DNA of 41,860 nt, taken from positions 1 to 41,860 of the forward strand of contig CABYJT010000003.1 of the NCBI GenBank assembly GCA_902519455.1, in the 5' to 3' direction. The position numbers were made by a program, and so were the translations under genes. Below are positions 26,930 through 39,030 of the stretch, one piece after another. Under the pieces are notes generated by a model. It did no database searches, was not told the origin of the DNA, and worked only from the letters and a program-made list of their open reading frames with translations. This stretch comes from an uncultured Pelagibacteraceae bacterium. Lineage in GTDB: Bacteria > Pseudomonadota > Alphaproteobacteria > Pelagibacterales > Pelagibacteraceae. Each line of letters begins with the position of its first letter. The stretch's first letter is position 1.

Positions 26930-28189
26930 ATGAGCAACAATAAAAACATTCTTTACTGTTCTTTTTGTGGCAAGAGCCAACACGAAGTTAGGAAGTTAAT
27001 TGCTGGACCAACTGTATTCATTTGTGATGAATGCGTAGAACTTTGCATGGACATTATAAAAGAAGAAAGCAAAGATAATTTTGTAAAACATCAGGATGGA
27101 TTACCTTTACCAAAAGAAATATGTAAAGTTCTTGACGACTATGTGATTGGACAGTCTCATGCAAAAAAAGTTTTGTCAGTTGCAGTGCATAATCATTATA
27201 AAAGGTTAAACTACGAAAATAAAACAAGCAAAACAGTTGAGCTCTCTAAATCTAATATTATGCTGGTAGGTCCAACTGGATGTGGAAAAACATTATTAGC
27301 CCAAACTCTTGCAAGAATACTTGATGTACCTTTTACAATGGCTGATGCAACTACATTAACTGAAGCAGGATATGTTGGTGAGGATGTTGAGAATATAATT
27401 CTAAAATTATTACAAGCTGCAGATTATAATGTAGAAAAAGCTCAAAGAGGAATTGTTTATATAGATGAGGTTGACAAGATAAGTAGAAAATCTGAAAATC
27501 CATCTATAACTAGGGATGTATCTGGAGAAGGAGTTCAACAAGCATTATTAAAAATTATGGAGGGAACAGTAGCAAGCGTTCCTCCTCAAGGAGGAAGAAA
27601 ACATCCTCAACAAGAATTTCTGCAAGTTGATACTACTAATATACTGTTTATTTGTGGAGGAGCATTCGCTGGTCTTGATAAAATAATATCTCAAAGAGAC
27701 AAAGGATCATCTATTGGATTCGGAGCAGAAGTAAAAACTTTAGAAGATAAAAAAACTGGAGAATGGATGAAAAATCTAGAGCCTGAAGATTTATTAAGAT
27801 ATGGACTGATTCCAGAATTTATTGGTAGATTGCCAATTACAGCTACACTTGAAGATTTGGATGAAAAATCTTTAGTAAAAATTCTACAAGAGCCAAAAAA
27901 TTCTTTGATTAAACAGTACCAAGAATTATTTAGATTGGAAGGTGTAAAACTAACATTTAAAGATCAGGCAGTTAAAGATATTGCTAACAAAGCAATAAGT
28001 AAGAAAACTGGGGCTAGAGGATTAAGATCAATTTTAGAAAATTTATTACTAAAAACAATGTTTGACCTTCCTGGTCAAGAGAACATAGAAGAAGTTATTA
28101 TTGATGGTGGAGCCACTAAGGGAACCTCTCAGCCAATTATTGTTCATACTAAGAACAAATCAAAAACAGAAAAGACTTCTGCGGCTTAA
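26930..28189 (+). CDS. clpX: ATP-dependent Clp protease ATP-binding subunit ClpX
   Basis: Zn-finger CSFCGKSQ...CDECVELC, Walker [24 protein letters not shown]. Confidence 0.97.
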   Translation: MSNNKNILYCSFCGKSQHEVRKLIAGPTVFICDECVELCMDIIKEESKDNFVKHQDGLPLPKEICKVLDDYVIGQSHAKKVLSVAVHNHYKRLNYENKTSKTVELSKSNIMLVGPTGCGKTLLAQTLARILDVPFTMADATTLTEAGYVGEDVENIILKLLQAADYNVEKAQRGIVYIDEVDKISRKSENPSITRDVSGEGVQQALLKIMEGTVASVPPQGGRKHPQQEFLQVDTTNILFICGGAFAGLDKIISQRDKGSSIGFGAEVKTLEDKKTGEWMKNLEPEDLLRYGLIPEFIGRLPITATLEDLDEKSLVKILQEPKNSLIKQYQELFRLEGVKLTFKDQAVKDIANKAISKKTGARGLRSILENLLLKTMFDLPGQENIEEVIIDGGATKGTSQPIIVHTKNKSKTEKTSAA

Positions 28190-28233
28190 TAAGAGTTAAT
28201 AAACAAAAGTTTCCTATTGCATTATAAAATATT

Positions 28234-28253
28234 ATATCCATATTTATGGATAT
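28234..28253 (+). promoter_or_regulatory. Inverted repeat ATATCCATA-TT-TATGGATAT overlapping the lon start codon
   Basis: Perfect 9-bp arms; ATG at 28246 lies inside the right arm; no clear Shine-Dalgarno upstream. Confidence 0.4.
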
Positions 28254-30639
28254 GGAAGTTAAATTAACACAGCCCTTATTACCATTAAGAGACATAGTAG
28301 TGTTTCCAAGCATGGTCATTCCACTATTTGTTGGCAGAGACAAATCTATTACTGCCTTAAACGAGGTAATGAAAAGTGATAAAAAAATAATATTAGTTAC
28401 TCAAAAAAATTCTGAAGTTGATGATCCAAAAAAAAATGACGTATTTTCTTATGGATGTGAAAGCAATATATTGCAACTTTTAAAACTTCCAGACGGTACA
28501 GTTAAGGTTTTAGTTGAAGGAATAAAAAGAGTAAAAATAATTGATTTTAAAGATGATGATAAATTTATTACTTGTACATATGAACATCAAAAAGATGTTC
28601 TAAACAAAGATGAAGATCTATTACCTCTAGCTCTTACCGCTGTAAAAAGATTAGAAAAATTAACGTCTGTAAATAAAAAAATTTCATCAGAAACAATTAG
28701 CAATATTAAACAATTAAAAGATCCATCCAAAATTGTAGATAATATTGTTTCAAACTTAAATGCGTCGATATCTGAAAAGCAACAAATATTTGAAACATTG
28801 GATGTTAAGAAAAGATTAAATGCAGTTATAAAAATGATGGAAAGTGAAACAAGTATCATTGGTGTTGAAAAAAGAATTAGAGGAAGAGTTAAAACTCAAA
28901 TGGAAAAAACCCAAAGAGAGTATTATTTAAACGAACAACTAAAAGCAATCCAAAAAGAATTAGGTGAAATTGAAGATGGTAAGGATGAAACTACTAACTT
29001 AAAAAAATCAATTCAAAAAGCTAAAATGCCAAAAGAAGTTGAGAAGAAGTGCATGTCAGAGCTTAAGAAATTAAAAAATATGAGCCCTATGTCTGCAGAA
29101 GCAACAGTTGTTAGAAATTATTTAGATTGGATGATTGATCTTCCATGGTTTAAAAAAAATGATGTAGATATTGATTTAAACAAAGGTCTTAAAATTTTAG
29201 ATGAAGATCATTTTGGTTTAGAAAAAGTAAAAGAGAGAATTATTGAGTTTCTTGCTGTTCAAAAAAGAATGGAAAAAATTAAAGGACCAATTTTATGTTT
29301 AGTTGGACCCCCAGGTGTAGGAAAAACATCACTTGGAAAATCTATTGCTAAAGCTACTAACAGACAGTTTATTCGGATGTCGCTAGGGGGTGTTAGAGAT
29401 GAGGCTGAAATAAGAGGTCATAGAAGAACGTACATTGGATCTTTACCAGGAAAAATAATTCAAATGATGAAGAAAGCTGGTACAAAAAATCCTTTATTTT
29501 TATTAGATGAAGTTGATAAAATTGGAAACGATTATAGAGGAGATCCATCATCAGCTTTACTAGAAGCATTAGACCCTGAGCAGAATACAGCTTTCAATGA
29601 TCACTATTTAGAAGTTGATTATGATTTGTCTGATGTAATGTTTGTAACAACAGCAAATACTTTAAATATTTTACCACCACTTCTTGATAGAATGGAAGTT
29701 ATAAGAATTCCTGGATATACAGAAGATGAAAAGATAAATATTGCAAATAAGTATTTATTACCCAAACAAGTAAAAGAAAATGGAGTAAAAGAGGGTGAAC
29801 TAAATTTAGAAGATGGGACAATAAAAGAGATAATTAGAAGTTACACAAGGGAGTCAGGTGTCAGAAATTTAGAGAGAGAAATTTCTAAAGTAACAAGAAA
29901 AGTTGTTAAAAAAGTAGTAAGTGGTGAAGTAGAAAAAGTTCAAGTCAACGATAAAAATATTCCAGATTTTTTAGGAATTAAAAAATTTAAATATGGAGAA
30001 GTAGAAGATAAAAACAAAACTGGAATAGTTATAGGACTAGCATGGACTGAAGTAGGAGGGGAAATTCTCAAAATTGAGACTGTCAATATGCCAGGTAAAG
30101 GTAGAATGCAAATAACAGGAAAACTGGGTGATGTTATGCAAGAGTCTGTTAAAGCTGCAAAATCATATGTCAGATCAAAAAGTTTAGAATATGGAATAAT
30201 ACCACCTTTCTTTGAAAAAAAGGATTTTCATATCCATGTTCCAGAAGGAGCTACACCTAAAGATGGACCTTCAGCCGGTATAGCAATGGTTACATCTATA
30301 GTATCATCAATAACAAACATTCCAGTTAATAGAGAGATTGCTATGACTGGTGAAGTAACAATTACAGGGCAGGTTTTGCAAATTGGCGGTTTAAAGGAAA
30401 AATTATTAGCTGCACACAGAGCAGGAGTTAAAAAGGTATTAATACCCAAAGAAAACGAAAAAGATTTAGCAGATATTCCAAAAAAGGTAAGAGAAGATAT
30501 TAAAATCATTCCAGTGGAAACAGCAGATGAAGTGCTTAAAATTGCCCTTACTAAAGAGCTAAAACCTGTGGAGTGGACTGAAGTAGACAAAATTTCTGAG
30601 GGTAAAAAGGACGATAAATCTCAAGCTAGTATTCAGTAA
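28246..30639 (+). CDS. lon: ATP-dependent protease Lon
   Basis: LPLRDIVVFPSMVIPLFVGR, GPPGVGKTSLGKS, catalytic PKDGPSAGIAM and Lys-containing GGLKEKLLAAHRAG. Confidence 0.97.
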   Translation: MDMEVKLTQPLLPLRDIVVFPSMVIPLFVGRDKSITALNEVMKSDKKIILVTQKNSEVDDPKKNDVFSYGCESNILQLLKLPDGTVKVLVEGIKRVKIIDFKDDDKFITCTYEHQKDVLNKDEDLLPLALTAVKRLEKLTSVNKKISSETISNIKQLKDPSKIVDNIVSNLNASISEKQQIFETLDVKKRLNAVIKMMESETSIIGVEKRIRGRVKTQMEKTQREYYLNEQLKAIQKELGEIEDGKDETTNLKKSIQKAKMPKEVEKKCMSELKKLKNMSPMSAEATVVRNYLDWMIDLPWFKKNDVDIDLNKGLKILDEDHFGLEKVKERIIEFLAVQKRMEKIKGPILCLVGPPGVGKTSLGKSIAKATNRQFIRMSLGGVRDEAEIRGHRRTYIGSLPGKIIQMMKKAGTKNPLFLLDEVDKIGNDYRGDPSSALLEALDPEQNTAFNDHYLEVDYDLSDVMFVTTANTLNILPPLLDRMEVIRIPGYTEDEKINIANKYLLPKQVKENGVKEGELNLEDGTIKEIIRSYTRESGVRNLEREISKVTRKVVKKVVSGEVEKVQVNDKNIPDFLGIKKFKYGEVEDKNKTGIVIGLAWTEVGGEILKIETVNMPGKGRMQITGKLGDVMQESVKAAKSYVRSKSLEYGIIPPFFEKKDFHIHVPEGATPKDGPSAGIAMVTSIVSSITNIPVNREIAMTGEVTITGQVLQIGGLKEKLLAAHRAGVKKVLIPKENEKDLADIPKKVREDIKIIPVETADEVLKIALTKELKPVEWTEVDKISEGKKDDKSQASIQ

Positions 30640-30646
30640 TAAACAA

Positions 30647-30675
30647 TTTACTTTATTAATCCGTTGATGTAATAG
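30647..30675 (+). promoter_or_regulatory. Putative sigma70-type promoter of the tRNA-Val/tRNA-Asp pair (TTTACT-N17-TAATAG)
   Basis: 17-nt spacing; 12 nt before the tRNA-Val 5' end. Confidence 0.45.
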
Positions 30676-30687
30676 TACCAAGATTTT

Positions 30688-30763
30688 GGGTGGTTAGCTC
30701 AGTTGGTAGAGCATCTCGTTTACACCGAGGGGGTCAAAGGTTCGAGTCCTTTACTACCCACCA
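30688..30763 (+). tRNA. tRNA-Val (anticodon UAC)
   Basis: 76 nt with CCA encoded; GGGTGGT/ACTACCC acceptor, loop TTTACAC, GGTTCGAGTCC. Confidence 0.95.
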
Positions 30764-30774
30764 TTTACACCTGT

Positions 30775-30851
30775 GGGGGTGTAGCTCAGTTGGTTAGAGC
30801 ACCTGCCTGTCACGCAGGGGGCCGAGGGTTCGAGTCCCTTCACTCCCGCCA
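30775..30851 (+). tRNA. tRNA-Asp (anticodon GUC)
   Basis: 77 nt with CCA encoded; GGGGGTG/CACTCCC acceptor, anticodon loop CTGTCAC, GGTTCGAGTCC. Confidence 0.95.
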
Positions 30852-30904
30852 TTATTCTAGTAAAACTAGGCATAAAAATGTGACATATCTTCACTTTTAG
30901 TTGA

Positions 30905-30910
30905 TATAAT
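30905..30910 (+). promoter_or_regulatory. Putative -10 element (TATAAT) for the nuo operon
   Basis: Exact TATAAT 20 bp upstream of the nuoA ATG at 30931; a GTGACA lies 19 bp upstream as a possible but widely spaced -35. Confidence 0.45.
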
Positions 30911-30930
30911 AGTTGTTACATAGGAATCAA

Positions 30931-31299
30931 ATGCTTGCGGAATTTTTAAAAGATTATCTACCGATAATATTATTTTTGATAATAGCCTTAGGCTTAAGTC
31001 TTGCTTTTGTAGCAATTAATTATATCGCTGCTCCAAGCAAACCTGATCCTGAGAAACTTTCAGCCTATGAGTGTGGATTTGAACCTTTCAATGACTCAAG
31101 GATGGAATTTGATGTCAGGTTTTATTTGGTTGCAATATTATTTATAATATTTGATTTAGAAATTGCATTTTTATTCCCATGGGCGATTTCACTTGGTGAA
31201 ATTGGTTTATATGGTTTCTGCTCTATGATGTTATTTTTATTTATTCTAACTGTTGGATTTATTTACGAGTGGAAAAAAGGTGCCTTAGACTGGGAATAA
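30931..31299 (+). CDS. nuoA: NADH-quinone oxidoreductase subunit A
   Basis: [40 protein letters not shown]; start chosen at ATG 30931 rather than the TTG at 30913. Confidence 0.96.
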   Translation: MLAEFLKDYLPIILFLIIALGLSLAFVAINYIAAPSKPDPEKLSAYECGFEPFNDSRMEFDVRFYLVAILFIIFDLEIAFLFPWAISLGEIGLYGFCSMMLFLFILTVGFIYEWKKGALDWE

Positions 31300-31300
31300 T

Positions 31301-31822
31301 ATGAATTTACAAGATAGAAAAAAAGATATTCCAGATGAGTTTAAACAATTAGCTCAAGACTTTAGTGACAACGGTTTTATAACAACATCACTAGACAATC
31401 TAGTTAATTGGGCAAGAACTGGTTCATTGCATTGGATGACATTTGGATTAGCATGTTGTGCTGTTGAAATGATGCAAACATCTATGCCAAGATATGATCT
31501 TGAAAGATTTGGTGCAGCACCAAGAGCATCGCCACGTCAATCAGATGTGATGATAGTTGCAGGCACGCTTACAAATAAAATGGCTCCTGCATTAAGAAAA
31601 GTTTACGACCAGATGCCTGAACCCAGGTATGTAATATCTATGGGAAGTTGTGCAAATGGTGGAGGCTATTATCATTATTCATATTCTGTAGTAAGAGGAT
31701 GCGATCGAGTGGTGCCTGTTGATGTATATGTCCCTGGATGCCCTCCGTCAGCTGAAGCATTACTTTATGGAATTTTACAATTACAGAAAAAAATAAGAAA
31801 TAAAGGTTCTTTAGAAAGATAA
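31301..31822 (+). CDS. nuoB: NADH-quinone oxidoreductase subunit B
   Basis: [48 protein letters not shown]. Confidence 0.97.
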   Translation: MNLQDRKKDIPDEFKQLAQDFSDNGFITTSLDNLVNWARTGSLHWMTFGLACCAVEMMQTSMPRYDLERFGAAPRASPRQSDVMIVAGTLTNKMAPALRKVYDQMPEPRYVISMGSCANGGGYYHYSYSVVRGCDRVVPVDVYVPGCPPSAEALLYGILQLQKKIRNKGSLER

Positions 31823-31824
31823 TA

Positions 31825-32415
31825 ATGAAAAATCTTGAGGACTTGGAAAAGTTTATAAACTCCGAATTAACATCTAAAATAAATAATTCATTTATAAAAC
31901 ATAAAACTATTTATATAAACATAGATCATGATGAATTGGTCGATGTGATTTCTTTTTTGAAGACCAATAAAGAAACTAAATTTAGGCAATTAATCGAAAT
32001 TACAGCTGTAGATTATCCGGAAAATGAAAATAGATTTAAGATGGTTTATTTATTATTAAGTCATGAATATAATCAAAGAATAATTATTGATTATTCAATA
32101 AAAGAAAATGACGTAATTTCCTCATTAACCTCTATATTTCCTGCTGCAAATTGGATGGAAAGAGAAGTATTTGATATGTATGGGTTAAACTTTAAAAATC
32201 ATCCTGATTTGAGAAGAATTTTAACCGATTATGGTTTTGAGGGGCATCCTCTAAGAAAAGATTTTCCTCTTACTGGTCATAATGAGGTTCGTTATAGTGA
32301 AGAACAAAAAAAAGTGATCTATGAACCTGTTAAATTAGAGCAAAATTACAGAAATTTTGATTATGAGAGTCCTTGGGAAGGAACAAAATATATTAAAGAA
32401 ATTAAAAAAAGTTAA
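31825..32415 (+). CDS. nuoC: NADH-quinone oxidoreductase subunit C
   Basis: [43 protein letters not shown]. Confidence 0.96.
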   Translation: MKNLEDLEKFINSELTSKINNSFIKHKTIYINIDHDELVDVISFLKTNKETKFRQLIEITAVDYPENENRFKMVYLLLSHEYNQRIIIDYSIKENDVISSLTSIFPAANWMEREVFDMYGLNFKNHPDLRRILTDYGFEGHPLRKDFPLTGHNEVRYSEEQKKVIYEPVKLEQNYRNFDYESPWEGTKYIKEIKKS

Positions 32416-33590
32416 TGGCAAAAGAAAAAAAAACACTAAACTTAAATTTTGGACCACAACATCCTGCAGCGCATGGAGTTTTAAGATTAATACTTCAATT
32501 AGATGGAGAAGTTGTTGAAAAAGCTGATCCTCACATAGGGTTGTTGCACCGAGGTACTGAGAAGTTAATTGAAAACAAAACATATATACAAGCAGTTCCT
32601 TATTTTGATCGTTTGGACTATGTAGCACCAATGAATCAGGAACATGCATTTGCTTTAGCTATAGAAAAAATTCTAAAAATCGAAGTTCCTTCTAGGGCGA
32701 AATATATAAGAGTAATTTTCTGTGAAATAGGTCGAATATTAAGTCACATATTGAATGTAACTACTCAAGCAATGGATGTTGGGGCGTTAACACCAACTTT
32801 ATGGGGATTTGAGGAACGAGAAAAATTAATGGGATTTTATGAGAGGGTGTCGGGATCAAGGTTGCACGCTAATTATTTTAGAGCTGGTGGAGTACATAAA
32901 GATCTTCCCTCTGGACTTGAAAGTGATATTGATGAATTTTGTGAAAAATTTCCAAAGATTATTGATGATTTAGAAACTTTACTTACCGACAACAGAATAT
33001 TTAAACAGAGAAATGTAGATATAGGAATTGTATCCAAACAAGATGCGCTAGATTATTCTTTTTCAGGAGTAATGTTAAGAGGTTCTGGTGTAGCTTGGGA
33101 TTTAAGAAGAAGTCAACCTTATGATTGTTATGACGAATTAGAATTTAAAATTCCTGTTGGAAAAAATGGAGATTGTTATGACAGATATCTTTGCAGAATT
33201 GAAGAAATGAGAGAAAGTGTAAAAATTATTAAACAGTGTTTAACAAATATTCCAAAAGGACCAATCAAAACTGAGGATGGAAAGATTTCTCCTCCTCCAA
33301 AAAAGGAACTTAAACAGTCTATGGAGGCTTTAATTCATCATTTTAAGTTATTCACAGAAGGATATAGGGTTGAAAAAGACGAGATATATACAGCAGTTGA
33401 GGCACCAAAAGGAGAATTTGGTGTCTATCTGATTTCAGATGGCTCAAGTAAACCATATAAATGCAAAATCAGAGCTCCTGGATTTACCCATCTTCAAGCT
33501 ATGGATTATTTAATAAAAGGGCATATGCTTGCTGATGTACCTGCTGTATTGGGTTCAATGGATATTGTTTTTGGAGAGGTTGATAGATGA
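32415..33590 (+). CDS. nuoD: NADH-quinone oxidoreductase subunit D
   Basis: [30 protein letters not shown]. Confidence 0.97.
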   Translation: MAKEKKTLNLNFGPQHPAAHGVLRLILQLDGEVVEKADPHIGLLHRGTEKLIENKTYIQAVPYFDRLDYVAPMNQEHAFALAIEKILKIEVPSRAKYIRVIFCEIGRILSHILNVTTQAMDVGALTPTLWGFEEREKLMGFYERVSGSRLHANYFRAGGVHKDLPSGLESDIDEFCEKFPKIIDDLETLLTDNRIFKQRNVDIGIVSKQDALDYSFSGVMLRGSGVAWDLRRSQPYDCYDELEFKIPVGKNGDCYDRYLCRIEEMRESVKIIKQCLTNIPKGPIKTEDGKISPPPKKELKQSMEALIHHFKLFTEGYRVEKDEIYTAVEAPKGEFGVYLISDGSSKPYKCKIRAPGFTHLQAMDYLIKGHMLADVPAVLGSMDIVFGEVDR

Positions 33591-34195
33591 GTATAAAAAA
33601 AATTCACAAAGAACAGCCTGAAACTTTTAAATTTAATGATAAAAGTATGGAGGCTGCAAATAAAATAGTTTCTAATTATCCAGATGGGAAACAACAGAGC
33701 GCGGTTATGGCTTTGTTATATATAGCTCAAAGGCAAAACGATAATTGGATACCGTTACAAGCAATGAAATATATAGCTAAATTTTTAGACATGCCTTACA
33801 TAAAAGTTTATGAGGTAGCAACTTTTTATTCAATGTATAATTTATCACCAGTTGGTAAATATTTCTTTCAGGTTTGTACTACAACACCTTGTATGCTTAG
33901 AGGGGCATATGATTTAGTTAAAGTTTGTAAAAATAAAATATCTGAAAAAGAAAATGTATTATCTGAGGATGGAAAAATTTCTTGGATGGAAGTTGAATGT
34001 TTAGGCGCATGTGTTAATGCTCCAATGATGCAAGTTAATGAAGATTATTACGAAGACTTGAATGATAAAAAACTTGAAGAAATAATTGAAACGATATACC
34101 AAAATAAAATTCCAAAACCAGGATCTTACTCAGGAAGAATAAATGCAGAACCAGTTAACAATAGAAAAACTTTATTAGGAAACAAAAATGCTTAA
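33587..34195 (+). CDS. nuoE: NADH-quinone oxidoreductase subunit E
   Basis: [32 protein letters not shown] [2Fe-2S] site. Confidence 0.96.
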   Translation: MSIKKIHKEQPETFKFNDKSMEAANKIVSNYPDGKQQSAVMALLYIAQRQNDNWIPLQAMKYIAKFLDMPYIKVYEVATFYSMYNLSPVGKYFFQVCTTTPCMLRGAYDLVKVCKNKISEKENVLSEDGKISWMEVECLGACVNAPMMQVNEDYYEDLNDKKLEEIIETIYQNKIPKPGSYSGRINAEPVNNRKTLLGNKNA

Positions 34196-35519
34196 AGACG
34201 AAGATAGAATATTTCAAAATTTGTACAATGACAGTGGTGTTGATATCAAGTCTGCTAAATTAAGAAATGATTGGAATGGAACAAAAGAAATTTTAGAAAA
34301 AGGAAGAGATTGGATAATCAATGAAGTTAAATCTTCAGAGCTTAGAGGACGTGGTGGAGCTGGTTTCCCAACTGGTCTAAAATGGTCATTTGCACCTAAA
34401 GAAGTAGGGTCTAGACCTCATTACTTAGTTATCAATGCTGATGAGTCAGAACCTGGAACATGTAAAGATAGAGATATATTAAGATTTGAACCTCACAAAT
34501 TAATAGAAGGATGTTTAATTGCTTCTTACGCAGTTAATGCCCATAAATGTTACATTTATATTAGAGGTGAATATTTTAATGAAGGACAAAAACTTCAAAC
34601 TGCAATCGATGAGGCTTATAAAAATAATTTAATAGGTAAAAATGCATTAAATTCAGGATGGGATTTAGATATTTATATTCATTATGGTGCTGGTGCCTAT
34701 ATTTGTGGTGAAGAAACTGCACTACTGGAGAGTTTGGAAGGAAAAAAAGGACAACCAAGATTAAAACCACCATTTCCTGCATTAATTGGATTATATGGAT
34801 GTCCTACTATCATAAATAATGTTGAGACTGTTGCGGCTGTTCCCACAATTCTAAGAAGAGGAGCAAAATGGTTTAGTTCACTTGGAAGAGCTAAAAACAC
34901 TGGAACAAAAATTTATTGTATTTCTGGAAATGTCAATAACCCATGTAACGTTGAGGAAGAAATGGGAGTTCCACTTAAGGAATTAATTGAAACTCACGCT
35001 GGTGGTGTAGTTGGTGGATGGGACAATCTCAAAGCAGTAATACCCGGTGGTTCTTCTATGCCAATGTTACCTAAAGAAATTTGTGACAACATGAAAATGG
35101 ATTTTGATGCATGTGTTGAAAATAAAACAGGACTAGGAACAGCTGGTATTGTTGTGATTAATAATGACCAAGATATTATTAAGTGTATGGCAAGAATAGC
35201 TAGATTTTATAAACATGAAAGTTGTGGTCAGTGTACTCCATGTAGGGAAGGATCTGGATGGATGTGGAGAATGTTGGAAAGAATGGCTGCAGGTGAGGCA
35301 ACCCCAGACGAAGTGGATATGCTTTTTGATGTAACAAAACAAATAGAAGGTCATACAATTTGTGCTTTTGGTGAAGGTTCATCTTGGCCAGTTCAAGGAT
35401 TAATCAGACATTTTAAAGATGAAATACTAGAAAGAAATAAATTTGACCCCGTTGTGAAAAAAAACAAAAATATTCCATACCTTGTTGATCAACATTTATT
35501 AGAAAAGGAAAATGCCTAA
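34188..35519 (+). CDS. nuoF: NADH-quinone oxidoreductase subunit F
   Basis: [40 protein letters not shown]. Confidence 0.97.
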   Translation: MLKDEDRIFQNLYNDSGVDIKSAKLRNDWNGTKEILEKGRDWIINEVKSSELRGRGGAGFPTGLKWSFAPKEVGSRPHYLVINADESEPGTCKDRDILRFEPHKLIEGCLIASYAVNAHKCYIYIRGEYFNEGQKLQTAIDEAYKNNLIGKNALNSGWDLDIYIHYGAGAYICGEETALLESLEGKKGQPRLKPPFPALIGLYGCPTIINNVETVAAVPTILRRGAKWFSSLGRAKNTGTKIYCISGNVNNPCNVEEEMGVPLKELIETHAGGVVGGWDNLKAVIPGGSSMPMLPKEICDNMKMDFDACVENKTGLGTAGIVVINNDQDIIKCMARIARFYKHESCGQCTPCREGSGWMWRMLERMAAGEATPDEVDMLFDVTKQIEGHTICAFGEGSSWPVQGLIRHFKDEILERNKFDPVVKKNKNIPYLVDQHLLEKENA

Positions 35520-37539
35520 ATTAAAAGTAAACGACATTGATATTGAAGTTGAAGATGGTCTAACAGTACTCCAGGCTTGTGAACAAGCCGGAGCTGAGAT
35601 ACCAAGATTTTGTTATCATGAAAAACTTTCCATAGCTGGGAATTGTCGTATGTGTTTGGTTGAAATGGAAAAGTCGCCAAAACCTATAGCTTCATGTGCA
35701 ATGCCTGCAACTGAGGGTATGGTTATTAAAACAAATACAGAAAAAGTTGAAAAAGCAAGAAAAGGTGTGATGGAATTTTTGTTAGCCAACCATCCATTAG
35801 ACTGTCCTGTTTGTGATCAAGGTGGTGAGTGTGATTTACAGGATCAATCAATGTTTTACGGAATTGATAAATCACGATTTAAAGAGAATAAAAGATATGT
35901 ACCTGAAAAATACATGGGTCCATTAATAAAAACTCAAATGACTAGATGTATTCATTGTACTAGATGTATTAGATTTGCTACTGAAGTAGCTGGAGTACCA
36001 GAATTAGGAGCGATCGGACGTGGAGAAAACATGGAAATTACTACATATTTAGAAAAATCTATGGAGTCTGAAATGTCAGCTAATGTAATTGATTTATGTC
36101 CAGTTGGTGCATTAACTTCTAAACCTTATGTGTTCGAAGCAAGACCTTGGGAATTAAAAAAAACTGAAACAATCGATGTTATGGACGCCGTCGGGTCAAA
36201 CATTAGAGTGGATACTTATGATTGGGAAGTAAAAAGAGTTTTACCAAGAATTAATGAGGAAATTAATGAGGAATGGATTTCTGATAAAACAAGATATGCA
36301 TGCGATGGATTAAAAAATCAAAGATTAGACACTCCATTAATAAAAAATGATGGAAATTTTGAAGAAATAAGTTGGCAAGATGCATACAAAAAAATTAAAG
36401 AAAAAATTTTAAAAACTTCACCAGACAAAATAGTTGGTTTAACTGGCGACATGACAAATATGGAAACTATGTTTAGTGTAAAAAACTTATTTCAAAAAAC
36501 ATTAAATTCTAGCTATTTAGACTCAAGAGCTAATCATACTTACATAAATTTTAAAAATAGAAGTAACTACCTATTTAACTCCCGCATAGAAGGGATTGAA
36601 GAAAGCGATCTTATATTATTAATAGGCACAAACCCAAGATTTGAGGCAACTATATTAAACTCAAGAATAAGAAAAACTTATTTAAAAAATAAAATTGAAA
36701 TATTTTCTTTAGAGGATGTGGGTGATTTAACTTATCCTTATAAAGTTTTAGAAAATAATTCAAAAGTGATTAATAAAATAATTAAAAATGAACACGATCT
36801 TTCAAATAAAATTGCCAGTGCAGAAAAACCTCTGATTATCTTAGGTCAATCAATTTTAAACAGTAAAAATGGTGCATATATATTTGAAGAGTTAAAAAAG
36901 TATTTAACCAGTATTAAAAAAATTGATAATAATTGGAATTCACTAAATATTTTATCAACTGATGCATCGGCTGTTGGTTCTTATGATTTAGGCATTTTTT
37001 CCTCAAATAATGGAAGCAATAAAACCCTTGAGAAAATCGAAGATAGTGAAGCAGAGATTATTTTTTTATTAGGTCAAGACAACCTCAAGATTAAAAAAAA
37101 TAATGAATTTATAATTTATATTGGTAGTCATGGTGATAAAGGCGCAGGTATGGCAGATCTTATATTGCCTGGTGCTGCCTATACTGAACAAGACGGTTAT
37201 TTTACAAACTTAGAAGGAAAGCTCCAAAAAGCTTATAAAGCTTCATATCCACCAGGAGAAGCTAAAGAAGATTGGCAAATAATTAATGAATTATCATCAA
37301 CTATCCATGGAAATTCTTTATTTAATAATAAAGATGAACTACTTAAATCTATGCAAAACTATTTAAATAATCAAAATATTAAAAATTTTGAAGTACCTTC
37401 ATATAATTTTAATGATGAAATAATATTAGTTGAAGATATTGATTATTACTATTCTAATACAATTGCACGTGCATCCAAAACAATGTCAGAGTGTAGATAC
37501 GAAAGAGCTAATTTGAAAAAAACCGGAACTGAGGGTTAA
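35512..37539 (+). CDS. nuoG: NADH-quinone oxidoreductase subunit G
   Basis: [52 protein letters not shown]. Confidence 0.96.
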   Translation: MPKLKVNDIDIEVEDGLTVLQACEQAGAEIPRFCYHEKLSIAGNCRMCLVEMEKSPKPIASCAMPATEGMVIKTNTEKVEKARKGVMEFLLANHPLDCPVCDQGGECDLQDQSMFYGIDKSRFKENKRYVPEKYMGPLIKTQMTRCIHCTRCIRFATEVAGVPELGAIGRGENMEITTYLEKSMESEMSANVIDLCPVGALTSKPYVFEARPWELKKTETIDVMDAVGSNIRVDTYDWEVKRVLPRINEEINEEWISDKTRYACDGLKNQRLDTPLIKNDGNFEEISWQDAYKKIKEKILKTSPDKIVGLTGDMTNMETMFSVKNLFQKTLNSSYLDSRANHTYINFKNRSNYLFNSRIEGIEESDLILLIGTNPRFEATILNSRIRKTYLKNKIEIFSLEDVGDLTYPYKVLENNSKVINKIIKNEHDLSNKIASAEKPLIILGQSILNSKNGAYIFEELKKYLTSIKKIDNNWNSLNILSTDASAVGSYDLGIFSSNNGSNKTLEKIEDSEAEIIFLLGQDNLKIKKNNEFIIYIGSHGDKGAGMADLILPGAAYTEQDGYFTNLEGKLQKAYKASYPPGEAKEDWQIINELSSTIHGNSLFNNKDELLKSMQNYLNNQNIKNFEVPSYNFNDEIILVEDIDYYYSNTIARASKTMSECRYERANLKKTGTEG

Positions 37540-38540
37540 TGGACTCTTATTTTTCAATATTATTTACTGAAGTTTATAAAATTTTATTTTTATTAGTACC
37601 TGTTTTAGTTTCTGTTGCAATGATAGTTTGGCTTGATAGAAGAGTTTGGGCCTTTGTGCAAAAAAGGAGAGGGCCTAATGTTGTTGGTCCATTTGGTTTA
37701 TTTCAATCATTAGCTGATGCATTAAAATATATCTTTAAAGAAATAATAATACCTGCAAGCTCAAACAAGCTTGTATTTGTATTAGCTCCAGTCGTGACTA
37801 TGACATTAGCATTAATATCATGGGCCGTAATACCATTTGATGAAGGTTTTGTTCTAGCTGACATTAATGTTGGTATTTTATATCTTTTCGCAGTTTCATC
37901 ATTAGGTGTATATGGAATAATTATGGGAGGATGGGCCTCCAACTCTAAATACCCTTTTTTAGGTGCAATCAGATCTGCTGCACAAATGGTATCATATGAA
38001 GTTTCAATAGGAGTCATAATAATCAATGTTCTATTATGTGTTGGATCTTTAAACTTAAGCGACATTGTTATGGCACAACAAAACTTATGGTTTGTAATTC
38101 CTTTGTTTCCTATGTTTGTAATTTTTTTTATTTCTGCATTAGCAGAAACAAACCGTCCTCCATTTGATTTACCAGAAGCAGAAGCAGAATTAGTGGCAGG
38201 ATATCAAACTGAATATTCAGGAATGATGTATGCTATGTTTTGGTTAGGAGAGTATGCAAATATTTTGTTAATGTGTGCAATGGGAGCAGTTTTATTTTTA
38301 GGTGGCTGGTTATCTCCAATAGATATTTTCCCATTTAATGTTATACCAGGTCCATTTTGGTTAATCTTTAAAATATTATTTTTATTTATTTTATTTGCGT
38401 TAGTTAAAGCAACTGTTCCAAGATACAGATATGACCAATTAATGAAGCTTGGTTGGAAGATATTTCTCCCGTTTTCACTATTTTATGTTGTTTTAACTTC
38501 AAGTTTTTTACTATATTTTGATTTACTACCAGGAAAATAA
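37539..38540 (+). CDS. nuoH: NADH-quinone oxidoreductase subunit H
   Basis: [58 protein letters not shown]. Confidence 0.97.
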   Translation: MDSYFSILFTEVYKILFLLVPVLVSVAMIVWLDRRVWAFVQKRRGPNVVGPFGLFQSLADALKYIFKEIIIPASSNKLVFVLAPVVTMTLALISWAVIPFDEGFVLADINVGILYLFAVSSLGVYGIIMGGWASNSKYPFLGAIRSAAQMVSYEVSIGVIIINVLLCVGSLNLSDIVMAQQNLWFVIPLFPMFVIFFISALAETNRPPFDLPEAEAELVAGYQTEYSGMMYAMFWLGEYANILLMCAMGAVLFLGGWLSPIDIFPFNVIPGPFWLIFKILFLFILFALVKATVPRYRYDQLMKLGWKIFLPFSLFYVVLTSSFLLYFDLLPGK

Positions 38541-39026
38541 ATGAAAATTTCAAGATTATTAAAAACTATATTCATGATTGATTTTGTGACTGGTTTATTG
38601 ATTGCAATAAAAGAGACTTTTAAGGAAAAAAAAACAATCAATTATCCTTTTGAAAAAGGATCTTTAGGAACAAGGTCTAGAGGGGAGCACGCTCTTAGAA
38701 GATATCCTAATGGTGAAGAAAGATGTATAGCATGTAAGCTTTGCGAAGCTGTATGTCCTGCTCAAGCTATTACAATTGAATCAAAAGAAAGAGATGATGG
38801 TAGTAGAAAAACAGTAAGATATGATATTGATATGCTTAAGTGCATATACTGCGGTCTTTGTGAAGAGTCATGTCCTGTAGATGCAATTGTCCAAGGTCCT
38901 AATTTTGAATTTGCAACAGAGTCTAGAGAAGAGCTTTATTATACAAAAGAAAAACTCTTGGAAAATGGAGACAGGTGGGAAAACATTTTAGCCGCTAATA
39001 TAAAGGCTGATAGTTCTCACAGGTAA
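38541..39026 (+). CDS. nuoI: NADH-quinone oxidoreductase subunit I
   Basis: Two 4Fe-4S motifs: [12 protein letters not shown] and [12 protein letters not shown]. Confidence 0.97.
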   Translation: MKISRLLKTIFMIDFVTGLLIAIKETFKEKKTINYPFEKGSLGTRSRGEHALRRYPNGEERCIACKLCEAVCPAQAITIESKERDDGSRKTVRYDIDMLKCIYCGLCEESCPVDAIVQGPNFEFATESREELYYTKEKLLENGDRWENILAANIKADSSHR

Positions 39027-39030
39027 TCTT

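Noticed and set aside
30228-30590. 120-aa antisense ORF inside lon
   Set aside because: Opposite the conserved Lon protease domain; best explained by codon periodicity.
30703-30900. 65-aa ORF ...GGVAQLVRAPACHAGGRGFESLHSRH...
   Set aside because: Lies across tRNA-Val and tRNA-Asp; this peptide is the familiar spurious translation of tRNA sequence.
37703-38065. 120-aa antisense ORF inside nuoH
   Set aside because: Opposite conserved NuoH sequence; no supporting signals.
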